41,269 bases of DNA from Alphaproteobacteria bacterium. Lineage in GTDB: Bacteria; Pseudomonadota; Alphaproteobacteria; Elsterales; Elsteraceae. This document shows positions 1 through 7,567 of the stretch, piece after piece. The translations under genes and the position numbers were made by a program. The stretch is taken from assembly GCA_013298565.1 (NCBI GenBank), contig JAAFIC010000021.1:1-41269 (forward strand). The letters run 5' to 3'. The notes under the pieces are model-generated. The model saw only the letters and a list, made by a program, of their open reading frames with translations, was not told where the DNA came from and did not search any database. How positions within the stretch are numbered: position 1 is the stretch's first letter; every line of letters starts with the position of its first letter.

Positions 1-53
1 GCTTTAGGGGCCGCAGCCCCGCCGCGCCGCATCATCCCGGCAATGCCGCACAT
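1..53 (-). CDS. asnB: Asparagine synthase-like glutamine amidotransferase, N-terminal fragment
   Basis: Reading leftwards from the ATG at 53, the first 17 codons give MCGIAGMMRRGGAAAPK before the window ends. MCGIAG is the hallmark start of class II glutamine amidotransferases of the asparagine synthase (AsnB) type, in which Cys2, exposed after Met removal, is the glutaminase nucleophile. An AAGGA ribosome-binding sequence lies about 7 bases upstream, and the stop of the preceding glycosyltransferase gene is 13 bases away, so the two are probably co-transcribed. AsnB-like proteins are common in surface-polysaccharide loci, where they may amidate sugars or precursors. With so little sequence, a different class II amidotransferase such as GlmS or PurF cannot be excluded, though the context favours the AsnB type. 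Confidence 0.7.
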   Translation of the reverse strand, partial: MCGIAGMMRRGGAAAPK

Positions 54-66
54 GGTTTTTCCTTTA

Positions 67-1089
67 CTAAGCCGCGCTTCGGACCTGCTCGAAGAACGCA
101 AGATAGCGCGCCACGACGGCAGGTTTGGAGAAATTCTGCTGAAGCGCGGCAAATCCCGCTTCGGCCAGCCCCTGCCCTCGGTCAGCCCGCGCCAGCGTTT
201 CGCGCACGGCCCGCGCCAGCGCCGGCGCATCCTCTAGCGGCACCAGGCGGCCCGTCACCCCGTCGATCAGCAAGGATGCCGGCCCTGCCGAAGCCACCGC
301 GATAACCGGGCAGCGCTGCGCCCAGCCTTCCAACACGACATTGCCTAAAGGTTCGTGACGGGACGGCACCAGCAGCGCATCGACGGAGGCCAGCAGCGCC
401 GCACTATCGTCGCGCCAGCCCAGAAAGCGCACTCGGTCCGTGATGCCAAGTTGTTTTGTTTGTGCAACGAGTTTGGGTTTATCAGGGCCTTCGCCCGCAA
501 TCAGCAAAGTTGCGCCCGGAATGTCCGCTAGCGCGGCCAAAGCCACATCGAAGGCTTTATTCGCGTGAAGCCGCCCCAGCACCAGCAGCAGCGGGCCATC
601 GCGGTTGGTAAGGCTGGCGCGTGGCAGGGGTTCCGCCGATTGGGGTTCCACGAAATTCGGCAGATAGGTCACGCGGTCCGCCGGGAACCCTTGGTCCCGC
701 AGCCAGCGGCAAATATCTTCGGTATTGGCGACCAGATAATCGCAGCGGCGGTAATATTTGGGATCGTAATAACCGCCCAAGCGCGCCACCAGCCGGGTGC
801 GCGGCGTGGGGCGGGCGAACTGCGTGGCGCGGTTCATCCAGGTCAGCAGAATATCAGCGTCTTGCGCTAGGCGGGCGAGGCCGCGCCGGGTACTGAGATC
901 AAGGAAACCGCCGAAGGGCAGCGTTTCAACCGTTACCCCCACTGCCCGCAGCCGGGCTTCGCGGGCAGGCTCGGGCCGGATTACGACGCGCTGATCGACG
1001 CCCGCCACGACGAATGCCGCCGCTAAACGCTCGAAAAACGCCTCCGCCCCGCCGTGTTTGGCTCCGGCCATCGCTTGCAGCAGGCGCAT
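67..1089 (-). CDS. Glycosyltransferase family 4 protein
   Basis: A 340-residue GT-B fold glycosyltransferase, probably using a nucleotide-sugar donor to build a surface glycan at the cytoplasmic face. The N-terminal acceptor-side motif GGAEAFFERLA is near residue 12. The C-terminal donor domain shows LLLVLGRLHANKAFD, LLIAGEGPD and the EX7E-type segment PSRHEPLGNVVLEGWA, typical of GT4. I start at the ATG at 1089 rather than further upstream because it overlaps the stop of the preceding gene as TAATG, which suggests translational coupling. The acceptor and sugar cannot be read from the sequence. It sits between another GT4 gene and the asnB-like fragment. Confidence 0.9.
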   Translation of the reverse strand: MRLLQAMAGAKHGGAEAFFERLAAAFVVAGVDQRVVIRPEPAREARLRAVGVTVETLPFGGFLDLSTRRGLARLAQDADILLTWMNRATQFARPTPRTRLVARLGGYYDPKYYRRCDYLVANTEDICRWLRDQGFPADRVTYLPNFVEPQSAEPLPRASLTNRDGPLLLVLGRLHANKAFDVALAALADIPGATLLIAGEGPDKPKLVAQTKQLGITDRVRFLGWRDDSAALLASVDALLVPSRHEPLGNVVLEGWAQRCPVIAVASAGPASLLIDGVTGRLVPLEDAPALARAVRETLARADRGQGLAEAGFAALQQNFSKPAVVARYLAFFEQVRSAA

Positions 1090-2129
1090 TAGAGAGGTGC
1101 CAACAGGGTGCCGATCTCGGCAGCCGCATGATCCCAGCCCCAAGCGCCCTGCATCGCCAGCGCGGCGCTATGCTGGGCGGACCAGAGGGCATCATCGCTG
1201 AGAAGCGCCATCGCCCAGGCCGCCATCGCCGCATCATCGCGGGCAACGAAGCCGGTTTGTCCGTCGCGCACTCGTTCCGGGAGCGAACCGATAGGCCGAA
1301 CGACAGCAGGCAAGCCAAGCGCCTGCGCTTCCCCCACGGCAAGGCAAAAGGTTTCCCCCACGTCGCCGCTATACAGCATAAGGCGCGCGGCTTTCAGCAC
1401 GGGGATCAGCTCGGCGCGCGGCAGCGGATCCCGGCAGATCACGCCCTTTGCGGTGAGGCTTTGGGCTTTCGCCAAAACAGCTTCCATCGCCGCCCGGTGC
1501 CGATCCGCCCCGCCGCGATACGTTCCGAGGCCGGAATGAATGAGGAAACGCGCCTGCGGTAGCGCTGGGTGAATGCGATCCGCCCAAAGATCGAGCAAGC
1601 CATCAAGCCCACGTAAGGGGTTCGAGGTAAAAATCGCCACAGGCGCGGGCGGGGGGCGTTCGGTTTTATCCTGGCGAAACACGTCCGGCAGGCCATAGGG
1701 AACGATCTTGCGCGCGCCTGCGGGTGCCCACGCGGGGTAGGTGCTCGCGTGATAGGCCCCCGAAAACACGATCACCGGCTTCACCCGCCACAGCGGCAGC
1801 AAATAACGCAGCTTCAGCAGGTACGACGCGGGGTTATGAATCCAGAACATCTGCCGCCGCGCCGCAGGGCAGGCAGCGATGAGATGGTGGGCGCGGTTGG
1901 CGATATAGAGATCAGCGCTCTCGGGCAGGCCGTCGCCAAGCGGTCGCCAAGCAACGCCGCGAACCGCAACGGCTTTCGTGCAGCGCGTATAGGCCGTGAC
2001 CGTATGCCCCCGCGCCGCCAAGGCTTCCAGCAGGCCGATCACCGCCGCCTCCGCCCCGCCCAATGGGCCGGTATCGGGGCTAGTGCCATCAAAGGGAACG
2101 CCGTCATCGGCAAGGATAATCACAGCCAT
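1089..2129 (-). CDS. Glycosyltransferase family 4 protein
   Basis: A 346-residue GT-B glycosyltransferase. The N-terminus carries GPLGGAEAAVIGLLEALAAR, the loop and helix that contact donor and acceptor in GT4 enzymes. The C-terminal half contains VAIFTSNPLRGLDGLLDLW and GDVGETFCLAVGEAQALGLP, where the glutamates occupy the EX7E position. Its start ATG overlaps the stop of the upstream family 9 gene (TGATG), and its own stop overlaps the next start, so three glycosyltransferases appear to be translated as a coupled set. The two adjacent GT4 proteins differ too much to be a recent duplication. Substrate unknown; a role in lipopolysaccharide or exopolysaccharide assembly is inferred from neighbours. 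Confidence 0.88.
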   Translation of the reverse strand: MAVIILADDGVPFDGTSPDTGPLGGAEAAVIGLLEALAARGHTVTAYTRCTKAVAVRGVAWRPLGDGLPESADLYIANRAHHLIAACPAARRQMFWIHNPASYLLKLRYLLPLWRVKPVIVFSGAYHASTYPAWAPAGARKIVPYGLPDVFRQDKTERPPPAPVAIFTSNPLRGLDGLLDLWADRIHPALPQARFLIHSGLGTYRGGADRHRAAMEAVLAKAQSLTAKGVICRDPLPRAELIPVLKAARLMLYSGDVGETFCLAVGEAQALGLPAVVRPIGSLPERVRDGQTGFVARDDAAMAAWAMALLSDDALWSAQHSAALAMQGAWGWDHAAAEIGTLLAPL

Positions 2130-3082
2130 CAGCGCCCTCGGCTCAACAGCGCGGTAGCCGCAGCCACCGCGCGCGCGACCGGCAGATCATCCATCATATG
2201 CGGCAGAAAGTCAGGCTCCGCTTTCAGTTTTTCCCAATGCTGTGGATAGGGGCGGTCGGTGGTGACGAACCCGGTCGGCCCTGCACCAGACCAGGGGCCG
2301 TAAAGCTGCGGCGGGCTAGGGCCGAACAGGCCCAAGGTTGGAACCCCCGCCGCCGCCGCTAAGTGCATCAAGCCAGAGTCATTGCCGACATAGAGGTGAG
2401 AGGCGCGCAAAACCGCCCCGACGACCCGCAAATCCCCCAACCCGAACCCGTCTTCAGCGTGCGGCAGCGCCTCAAAGAGCGCTTGTGCCGAAGATCGTTC
2501 CGAAGGCGCACCGATTAACAGAATGCGCGCACCCTGTAACGGCCCCCCTGCCCCTGTCAGGGCTTGCGCGAGGGCGGCGAAGCGGTCTAACGGCCATTGC
2601 TTGCCGATAAAATTGGCGGTGGGGCCGAGCACCAAAATTGGGCGCGCATCGGGTTGCAACCACGCCAGCGCCAGCGCCTGTGCGGCCTCGCCAATCCAGA
2701 GCCGAGGTACAACGATTGGATTGATTCCGAAACAAGCCGCGATCTGCTGTAACCGATGCGCCGCCTCCACGGGGTTTTGCCAGCGCTGAACCCGGCCCGC
2801 GCGTAAGCAATAACCCGTGAGCGAGCCGCGCAAGTCGATCACCCGATCCCATCGCCTACCGATAACCTGCCGCCAGAGGGTAAACCAATGCCCGCCGCGT
2901 TTTTGTTTCGGCATCGGAATGAAATGATCGAGGCCCGGCACATCGGCAAACAAGCTGGCCGCAACCGGCCCGCCCGCAACCGTAATGCGCGCGCCGGGGT
3001 GCGCGTCCAGCAAGGAGGCGAGCAGGGCGGTGGAGAGCACGGCATCGCCCAAGCGCGTCGCGGTGATGAACAAAATCCGCAT
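2129..3082 (-). CDS. Glycosyltransferase family 9 (heptosyltransferase-like) protein
   Basis: A 317-residue GT9 protein of the ADP-heptose:LPS heptosyltransferase family. The start MRILFITATRLGDAVLSTAL matches the family N-terminus. The C-terminal donor site shows VGNDSGLMHLAAAAGVPTLG followed by LFGPSPPQLYGPW, the most diagnostic GT9 signature. A basic segment at GKQWPLDRFAAL also fits. Members add heptose or other sugars to the LPS inner core from the cytoplasmic side of the inner membrane. Which sugar is moved here cannot be decided. The dapB-like gene ends 27 bases upstream, so it may be transcribed with mobA and dapB. Confidence 0.9.
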   Translation of the reverse strand: MRILFITATRLGDAVLSTALLASLLDAHPGARITVAGGPVAASLFADVPGLDHFIPMPKQKRGGHWFTLWRQVIGRRWDRVIDLRGSLTGYCLRAGRVQRWQNPVEAAHRLQQIAACFGINPIVVPRLWIGEAAQALALAWLQPDARPILVLGPTANFIGKQWPLDRFAALAQALTGAGGPLQGARILLIGAPSERSSAQALFEALPHAEDGFGLGDLRVVGAVLRASHLYVGNDSGLMHLAAAAGVPTLGLFGPSPPQLYGPWSGAGPTGFVTTDRPYPQHWEKLKAEPDFLPHMMDDLPVARAVAAATALLSRGR

Positions 3083-3109
3083 AATCTGCGCTGTATAGGG
3101 CGTTCCGGG

Positions 3110-3925
3110 CTAGGCGTCTAGAATCCCGTCTAGCCCCCGGCGCAGGCCGATGAAACTGCGGACTTTCCGCACCGCCAGCAGCGTGCCGGCCACATAGGGC
3201 GCGGCAGAAGGCCCGGCATCGTGGCGAATGGTCAAGCGCTCGCCGGGCAAACCGAACTGGGTTTCGCAGGAGAGCACGTAAGACGGCAGCCGCACCGAAT
3301 GCACCGGCACGGTGCCAATCTGCGCGCCGCGCGCTTCCTTCGGCCCCAGAATATCGGCGACGGGTTTGGCGGTGGGCGGATGTTCGCGGGCATTCTCCAA
3401 GGCTTCGGCCAGCTCGCGCGCGGTGCCGCTCGGTACGTCCGGCTTGTGCGGCCCGGCATAATCAATGATCTCCACGTCCCCCACATACTGCGCCGCCATG
3501 AGGGAGAAGCGCTTCAGCAGCATCGCCGTTACCGAGAAATTGCCCGCCGCCGCAACGCCCAGGCTACGTGCCCGTGCCATCGAATTGATCTCGAAATAAT
3601 CTTCGCCCGTCAGGCCCGACGTGCCGATGACGACCGCAACCCCCGCTTCCAGCGCGGCGGCAACATGACCGCGCACAGCTTGCGGCTTGGTGTAATCAAT
3701 CAGAACATCGGCCCCGCCCGCCAGCGCGTCTTTAACGCTCACATGCACCGGAACCCCCAGCGGCGCTTTCAGCCCAGCCAGCGTTCCGGCGTCTTGCCCG
3801 GCCACGCCGCGCGCTACCGCGCCAACGAGCACTAGATCGTCCGAGGCAGCAATGGCCTGAACCAACTCGCGCCCCACCCAGCCGCTAGCCCCGGCAACGA
3901 CCACGCGCAGTTTCGTTTCAACCAT
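3110..3925 (-). CDS. dapB: Dihydrodipicolinate reductase (DapB) family protein, divergent
   Basis: A 271-residue protein with the DapB layout: N-terminal Rossmann motif VAGASGWVG (residues 11-18 contain GxxGxxG), the GTSG loop near 101, AAGNFSV near 128, and the C-terminal substrate domain with KPDVPSGTA at 161-169. DapB reduces 4-hydroxy-tetrahydrodipicolinate in lysine and diaminopimelate synthesis. The usual HHxxK catalytic block is AGPHK here (157-161): the lysine is kept but both leading histidines, including the proposed acid catalyst, are lost. The later segment SVRLPSYVLSCETQFG also departs from the usual RAGDIVGEH-type motif. It may be a paralogue with another substrate rather than the lysine enzyme. 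A GAGGAG ribosome-binding site overlaps the end of mobA, whose stop is 5 bases away. Confidence 0.75.
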   Translation of the reverse strand: MVETKLRVVVAGASGWVGRELVQAIAASDDLVLVGAVARGVAGQDAGTLAGLKAPLGVPVHVSVKDALAGGADVLIDYTKPQAVRGHVAAALEAGVAVVIGTSGLTGEDYFEINSMARARSLGVAAAGNFSVTAMLLKRFSLMAAQYVGDVEIIDYAGPHKPDVPSGTARELAEALENAREHPPTAKPVADILGPKEARGAQIGTVPVHSVRLPSYVLSCETQFGLPGERLTIRHDAGPSAAPYVAGTLLAVRKVRSFIGLRRGLDGILDA

Positions 3926-3930
3926 TGGCT

Positions 3931-4491
3931 TTATCTCCTCATCGTTTCCGCTACAGCCAAATCGGCCAGCGTATTGATATTGAAAAATAACGGCGTTAAT
4001 TTTCCCTCAAAGTCAACCACATGTGCCGAAACCGCCCTTAGCGCCCCCTGCAAGGACCATAACCCCGCCGCCAAACGATCCGCGAGAAGGGGTTCTGCGG
4101 CAACCCGCCACAACGCACAGGTCGCGTGCCAGCCCTCCGCCGTTGCCGCCACCGCCGCCCCGGCCTCTCCCAGCGCGGCCCCTAAGCGATCCGGCAGGTC
4201 TGCGGGTAGGAACGGCGTATCGACAGGAACGGTTAGCACGGTCTCGAACCCCGCTGCGCGCGCGGCCCGCAGCGCCGACCAAACCCCCACGAGCGGCCCT
4301 TGCCCCGATGACGGTAGGTCCGGCACCAGCACGCCGTAGGCCGCAAGGCGCGGGTCTGAAGCGTTGATCCACAGCGGTGCCGGGCAGCGTTCGGCGACAT
4401 GGGCGATCAGCGGACGCCCCGCCAGCAGCCGCAACGCCTTATCGCCGCCGATGCGCGCGCCTGCCCCGCCCGCAAGAATCACGGTTATCAT
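3931..4491 (-). CDS. mobA: Molybdenum cofactor guanylyltransferase
   Basis: A 186-residue MobA: it transfers GMP from GTP to molybdopterin to form the guanine dinucleotide cofactor. The start [19 protein letters not shown] is the classic nucleotide-binding loop LAGGxGxRxGGxDK. [19 protein letters not shown] and [18 protein letters not shown], with the metal-binding Asp, follow in the family order. I choose the ATG at 4491; a GTG two codons upstream (4497) is also possible and has a GGGGA stretch at a somewhat closer distance. The gene is divergent from moaA, another molybdenum cofactor gene, across about 60 bases, and runs directly into the dapB-like gene. Confidence 0.9.
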   Translation of the reverse strand: MITVILAGGAGARIGGDKALRLLAGRPLIAHVAERCPAPLWINASDPRLAAYGVLVPDLPSSGQGPLVGVWSALRAARAAGFETVLTVPVDTPFLPADLPDRLGAALGEAGAAVAATAEGWHATCALWRVAAEPLLADRLAAGLWSLQGALRAVSAHVVDFEGKLTPLFFNINTLADLAVAETMRR

Positions 4492-4538
4492 CGTCACTTT
4501 GTTTGCCGATTCCCCATGAAACTTACCGCCCGCCCCCC

Positions 4539-4544
4539 TATACT
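4539..4544 (+). promoter_or_regulatory. Possible -10 element of moaA (leaderless start)
   Basis: TATACT lies 6 bases before the moaA ATG at 4551, so transcription would begin at or next to the A of the start codon. No convincing -35 hexamer sits 16-18 bases upstream and there is no purine-rich ribosome-binding sequence before the ATG. This is consistent with a leaderless mRNA but is inference only. Confidence 0.35.
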
Positions 4545-4550
4545 ACTAAC

Positions 4551-5576
4551 ATGCTTGACGCTGTTCACCGCCCCGGCCCGGCCCCGCTTATCGACCCGTT
4601 CGGGCGAACGATTTCGTATCTTCGCATTTCCGTAACAGATCGGTGCGATTTTCGCTGCGTCTATTGCATGTCCGAAGATATGAGCTTTCTGCCGAAAGCC
4701 GACCTGCTGACTCTGGAAGAGCTAGAACGGCTGGCGGCGGCGTTCATCGCCCTTGGCACGCGCAAAATCCGCCTTACCGGGGGGGAACCGCTGGTTCGGC
4801 GGAATGTGATGCAGCTTATCGAACGCTTGGGAAGCCGTCTCGGCGGGGGCCTCGACGAACTCACCCTCACCACCAACGGCTCGCAGTTGGGCAAATACGC
4901 CGAAAGCCTGGCGAAGGCGGGGGTGAAACGCCTGAATGTGTCGCTCGATACGCTCGATGCGGATAAATTCACCGCCCTCACCCGCTGGGGCAAGCTCGGC
5001 CCGGTTCTCGATGGGCTGGCGGCTGCGAAAGCGGCGGGGCTGGCTGTAAAAATCAATGCCGTCGCGCTAAAGGGCGTGAACGAGGATGAGTTCGATCGGC
5101 TGATGAGCTGGTGCGGCGAGGAAGGTTTCGATCTGGTGTTCATCGAGGTTATGCCGATGGGCGACATTGGCGGCGAAGCGCGGCTGGACCAGTATCTTCC
5201 GCTCGCCCAAGTGCGTGCCGATTTGATGCAGCGATGGACCCTTACCGAAACCAGTTACCAAACCGGCGGCCCTGCCCGCTATTGGCAGGTGGCGGAAACC
5301 GGGCAGCGCTTAGGGTTCATCACCCCGCTCACGCATAATTTCTGCGAAAGCTGCAACCGCGTGCGCCTCACCTGTACGGGTACGCTGTACATGTGCTTGG
5401 GGCAGGAAGATGCTGCCGATTTGCGGGTGCCGTTGCGCGACGGGCGCAGCGATGCTGAGGTAATCGAGGTTATTCGGGCGGCGATTGCGCGGAAACCCAA
5501 GGGCCATGATTTCATTATCGACCGAACTCACACGGCCCCCGCCGTGCCACGGCACATGAGCGTAACGGGCGGTTGA
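4551..5576 (+). CDS. moaA: GTP 3',8-cyclase MoaA (molybdopterin synthesis)
   Basis: A 341-residue radical SAM enzyme that converts GTP to 3',8-cyclo-7,8-dihydro-GTP, the first step of molybdenum cofactor synthesis. The N-terminal cluster motif CDFRCVYC holds C32, C36 and C39. The C-terminal GTP-binding [4Fe-4S] ligands are C265, C268 and C282 (CxxC-x13-C). [11 protein letters not shown] and LTTNGSQL are typical MoaA segments, and the chain ends in GG, needed in the family for catalysis. I start at the ATG at 4551 because the frame open upstream has no family similarity and overlaps mobA on the other strand. nadK begins 7 bases downstream, so the two genes are probably one transcript. Confidence 0.96.
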   Translation: MLDAVHRPGPAPLIDPFGRTISYLRISVTDRCDFRCVYCMSEDMSFLPKADLLTLEELERLAAAFIALGTRKIRLTGGEPLVRRNVMQLIERLGSRLGGGLDELTLTTNGSQLGKYAESLAKAGVKRLNVSLDTLDADKFTALTRWGKLGPVLDGLAAAKAAGLAVKINAVALKGVNEDEFDRLMSWCGEEGFDLVFIEVMPMGDIGGEARLDQYLPLAQVRADLMQRWTLTETSYQTGGPARYWQVAETGQRLGFITPLTHNFCESCNRVRLTCTGTLYMCLGQEDAADLRVPLRDGRSDAEVIEVIRAAIARKPKGHDFIIDRTHTAPAVPRHMSVTGG

Positions 5577-5583
5577 GCTTTCC

Positions 5584-6372
5584 ATGATTTCTCCCTTCTC
5601 GCCCCAAGGCCCGCTAAAGCTCGCCTTCGTGGCCTCCGATGCAGACCCCGCGCAAGAGGCCCTCGCCCGCCTCACCGCCCGCTATGGGCAGGCCGACCCG
5701 TGGGAAGCCGATGTGGTGGTGGCTTTGGGTGGCGACGGGCTTATGCTCGAAACCCTGCACAGCCACCTTGATCGCGGCGTGCCGATTTATGGGATGAACC
5801 GGGGTTCCGTTGGTTTTCTGCTGAACGAGTATAATGAGGATGGCTTGCAAGAACGGGTTGCCGCCGCCCAGCGCGTCACGCTGCACCCCTTGCGAATGCG
5901 GGCAACCCGGCGCGACGGCAGCGTGCGCGATGCCCTTGCCATTAACGAAGTCTCGCTGCTGCGCCAAACCCGGCAAGCGGCGAAACTGCGGATTCTGATT
6001 GATGGTGTCGAGCGGATGGAGGAGTTGATTTGCGACGGGCTGCTCATCTCAACCCCCGCTGGTAGCACGGCTTATAATCTGTCCGCCCACGGGCCGATTG
6101 TGCCGTTAGGCGCCGGCGTGTTGGCCCTCACCCCGATTAGCCCGTTCCGGCCCCGGCGCTGGCGCGGCGCGTTGCTGCCCCATACGGTTTCGGTCAGCTT
6201 CGAGGTTTTGGACGCCGATAAGCGCCCGGTGAGCGCTGTCGCGGATTATACCGAAGTGCGCGATGTGGTGAAGGTGGAGGCGCATGAGGATCGCAGCCTC
6301 GGCCTAACCTTGCTGTTCGACCCGGATCACACCCTGGAGGAGCGGATTCTGAAGGAACAGTTTCTGCCATAG
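5584..6372 (+). CDS. nadK: NAD kinase
   Basis: A 262-residue NAD kinase that phosphorylates NAD to NADP in the cytoplasm. The ATP/NAD-binding motif LGGDGLMLE has GGDG at residues 49-52. [14 protein letters not shown] follows near 70, and the second conserved block [17 protein letters not shown] closes the active site. Length and the short N-terminus match the alphaproteobacterial form. It lies 7 bases after moaA with no clear separate promoter; the ribosome-binding site is weak, so coupling to moaA is plausible. No functional link between the two is implied beyond co-transcription. Confidence 0.95.
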   Translation: MISPFSPQGPLKLAFVASDADPAQEALARLTARYGQADPWEADVVVALGGDGLMLETLHSHLDRGVPIYGMNRGSVGFLLNEYNEDGLQERVAAAQRVTLHPLRMRATRRDGSVRDALAINEVSLLRQTRQAAKLRILIDGVERMEELICDGLLISTPAGSTAYNLSAHGPIVPLGAGVLALTPISPFRPRRWRGALLPHTVSVSFEVLDADKRPVSAVADYTEVRDVVKVEAHEDRSLGLTLLFDPDHTLEERILKEQFLP

Positions 6373-6427
6373 CGGCTGTGCAGCTTGCGAATTGGTCAGC
6401 CGCCCCCTGCCGTGCCAGAATAGGTTT

Positions 6428-7537
6428 ATGGCCGCAACACCCCCGCCGCTGAGCGACCCCCGCCCGCCGCAAACGCGGCGCGAGACGGCAACCCGGATCA
6501 GCCTTACCCTCTGTCTCGGCTTTGCCGGGGGCGTGCTGTTCTACCTGCTGCATTTTCCGCTGGCGTTTATGATCGGCGCGCTGGTGGCCGTGACTGTGGC
6601 GGCGATTGCGGGCGCGCCCGTGCAGGCCGCGCCGCGATTGCGGTCTGTGATGATCTCGATTCTCGGCGTGCTGTTGGGCAGTGCCTTCACGCCCAACATG
6701 CTGCACCAGATGGGGGCCTGGACGATTTCGCTGCTGTGGCTCATCCCGTTGATTGCCATAACCGTTTGGGCCGGGAAAGCGGTGATGCAACGCTGGGCCG
6801 GGCTGGACCGGATCACCGCCTATTTCGCCTCGGTGCCAGGCGGCCTAACAGAAATGACCATGATCGGCGGCAGTGAAGGCGGCGACGAGCGCCGCTTATC
6901 GCTGCTGCACGCCCTGCGGATCGTTCTTACCGTGCTTATTCTCCCCATCTGGTTTCGCTTTACCACGGGCTATGTCAGCCCCCCCATCAGCCTGTCCTTC
7001 GCCACATGGCCGCCGCTGGTGGATATGGTGCTTCTCGCAGTCTGCGCCCTCTGCGGCACGCCCTTTGCCCGGCTTTGCCGCCTGCCCGCCCCGCAACTCA
7101 CCGGCTCGATGCTGCTGTCGGCGGCGGTTCATTTGGGGGGACTGACGCAATCCGCCCCCCCTGCCCTTCTCATCGCCCTAGCGCAAACGATTATCGGCGC
7201 GAGCCTGGGGGCGCGGTTCCGCAATACGCCGACGCAGTTTTTCGGGCGCACGTTTGTTATGGCCTTCGGGTTGACCGTGTTGATGCTGCTCATCTGCCTC
7301 ATCGTCGCCTGGATTGTTCATGCCACCACCGGCCTGCCGCTCACGTCGGCCATTCTCGCCTTCGCGCCGGGCGGTCTTGCCGAAATGAGCCTGATCGCCC
7401 TCTATCTCGGCGGCGATACCGCCTATGTGGCCGCTCACCACATTGTGCGGATTACGATAGTGGTGCTGTTAGTGCCGCCCGCTTATAAGCTGCTGAAGCG
7501 TTTATTTCCCGGTTGGCTCGCGCCCCCCAAACCTTGA
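6428..7537 (+). CDS. AbrB-family integral membrane protein
   Basis: A 369-residue, strongly hydrophobic protein of the AbrB/ammonia monooxygenase-associated membrane family (Pfam AbrB, unrelated to the Bacillus DNA-binding AbrB). It contains two homologous halves, visible as the repeated motif PGGLTEM (residues 137-143) and PGGLAEM (314-320), each after ASVP/AFAP and before a GGD. About ten membrane helices can be drawn. Function is not established for the family; transport or regulation of small-molecule export has been suggested. The ATG at 6428 is preferred to a TTG 36 bases upstream. It lies 55 bases after nadK and 30 bases before a membrane glycosyltransferase-like gene. Confidence 0.85.
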   Translation: MAATPPPLSDPRPPQTRRETATRISLTLCLGFAGGVLFYLLHFPLAFMIGALVAVTVAAIAGAPVQAAPRLRSVMISILGVLLGSAFTPNMLHQMGAWTISLLWLIPLIAITVWAGKAVMQRWAGLDRITAYFASVPGGLTEMTMIGGSEGGDERRLSLLHALRIVLTVLILPIWFRFTTGYVSPPISLSFATWPPLVDMVLLAVCALCGTPFARLCRLPAPQLTGSMLLSAAVHLGGLTQSAPPALLIALAQTIIGASLGARFRNTPTQFFGRTFVMAFGLTVLMLLICLIVAWIVHATTGLPLTSAILAFAPGGLAEMSLIALYLGGDTAYVAAHHIVRITIVVLLVPPAYKLLKRLFPGWLAPPKP

Positions 7538-7567
7538 GTCGCCCAAACCTTGACCCCATTGAACCCT

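Noticed and set aside
67-2129. Two adjacent GT4 genes as a recent tandem duplication
   Set aside because: They share only family motifs; their sequences between the motifs are unlike each other.
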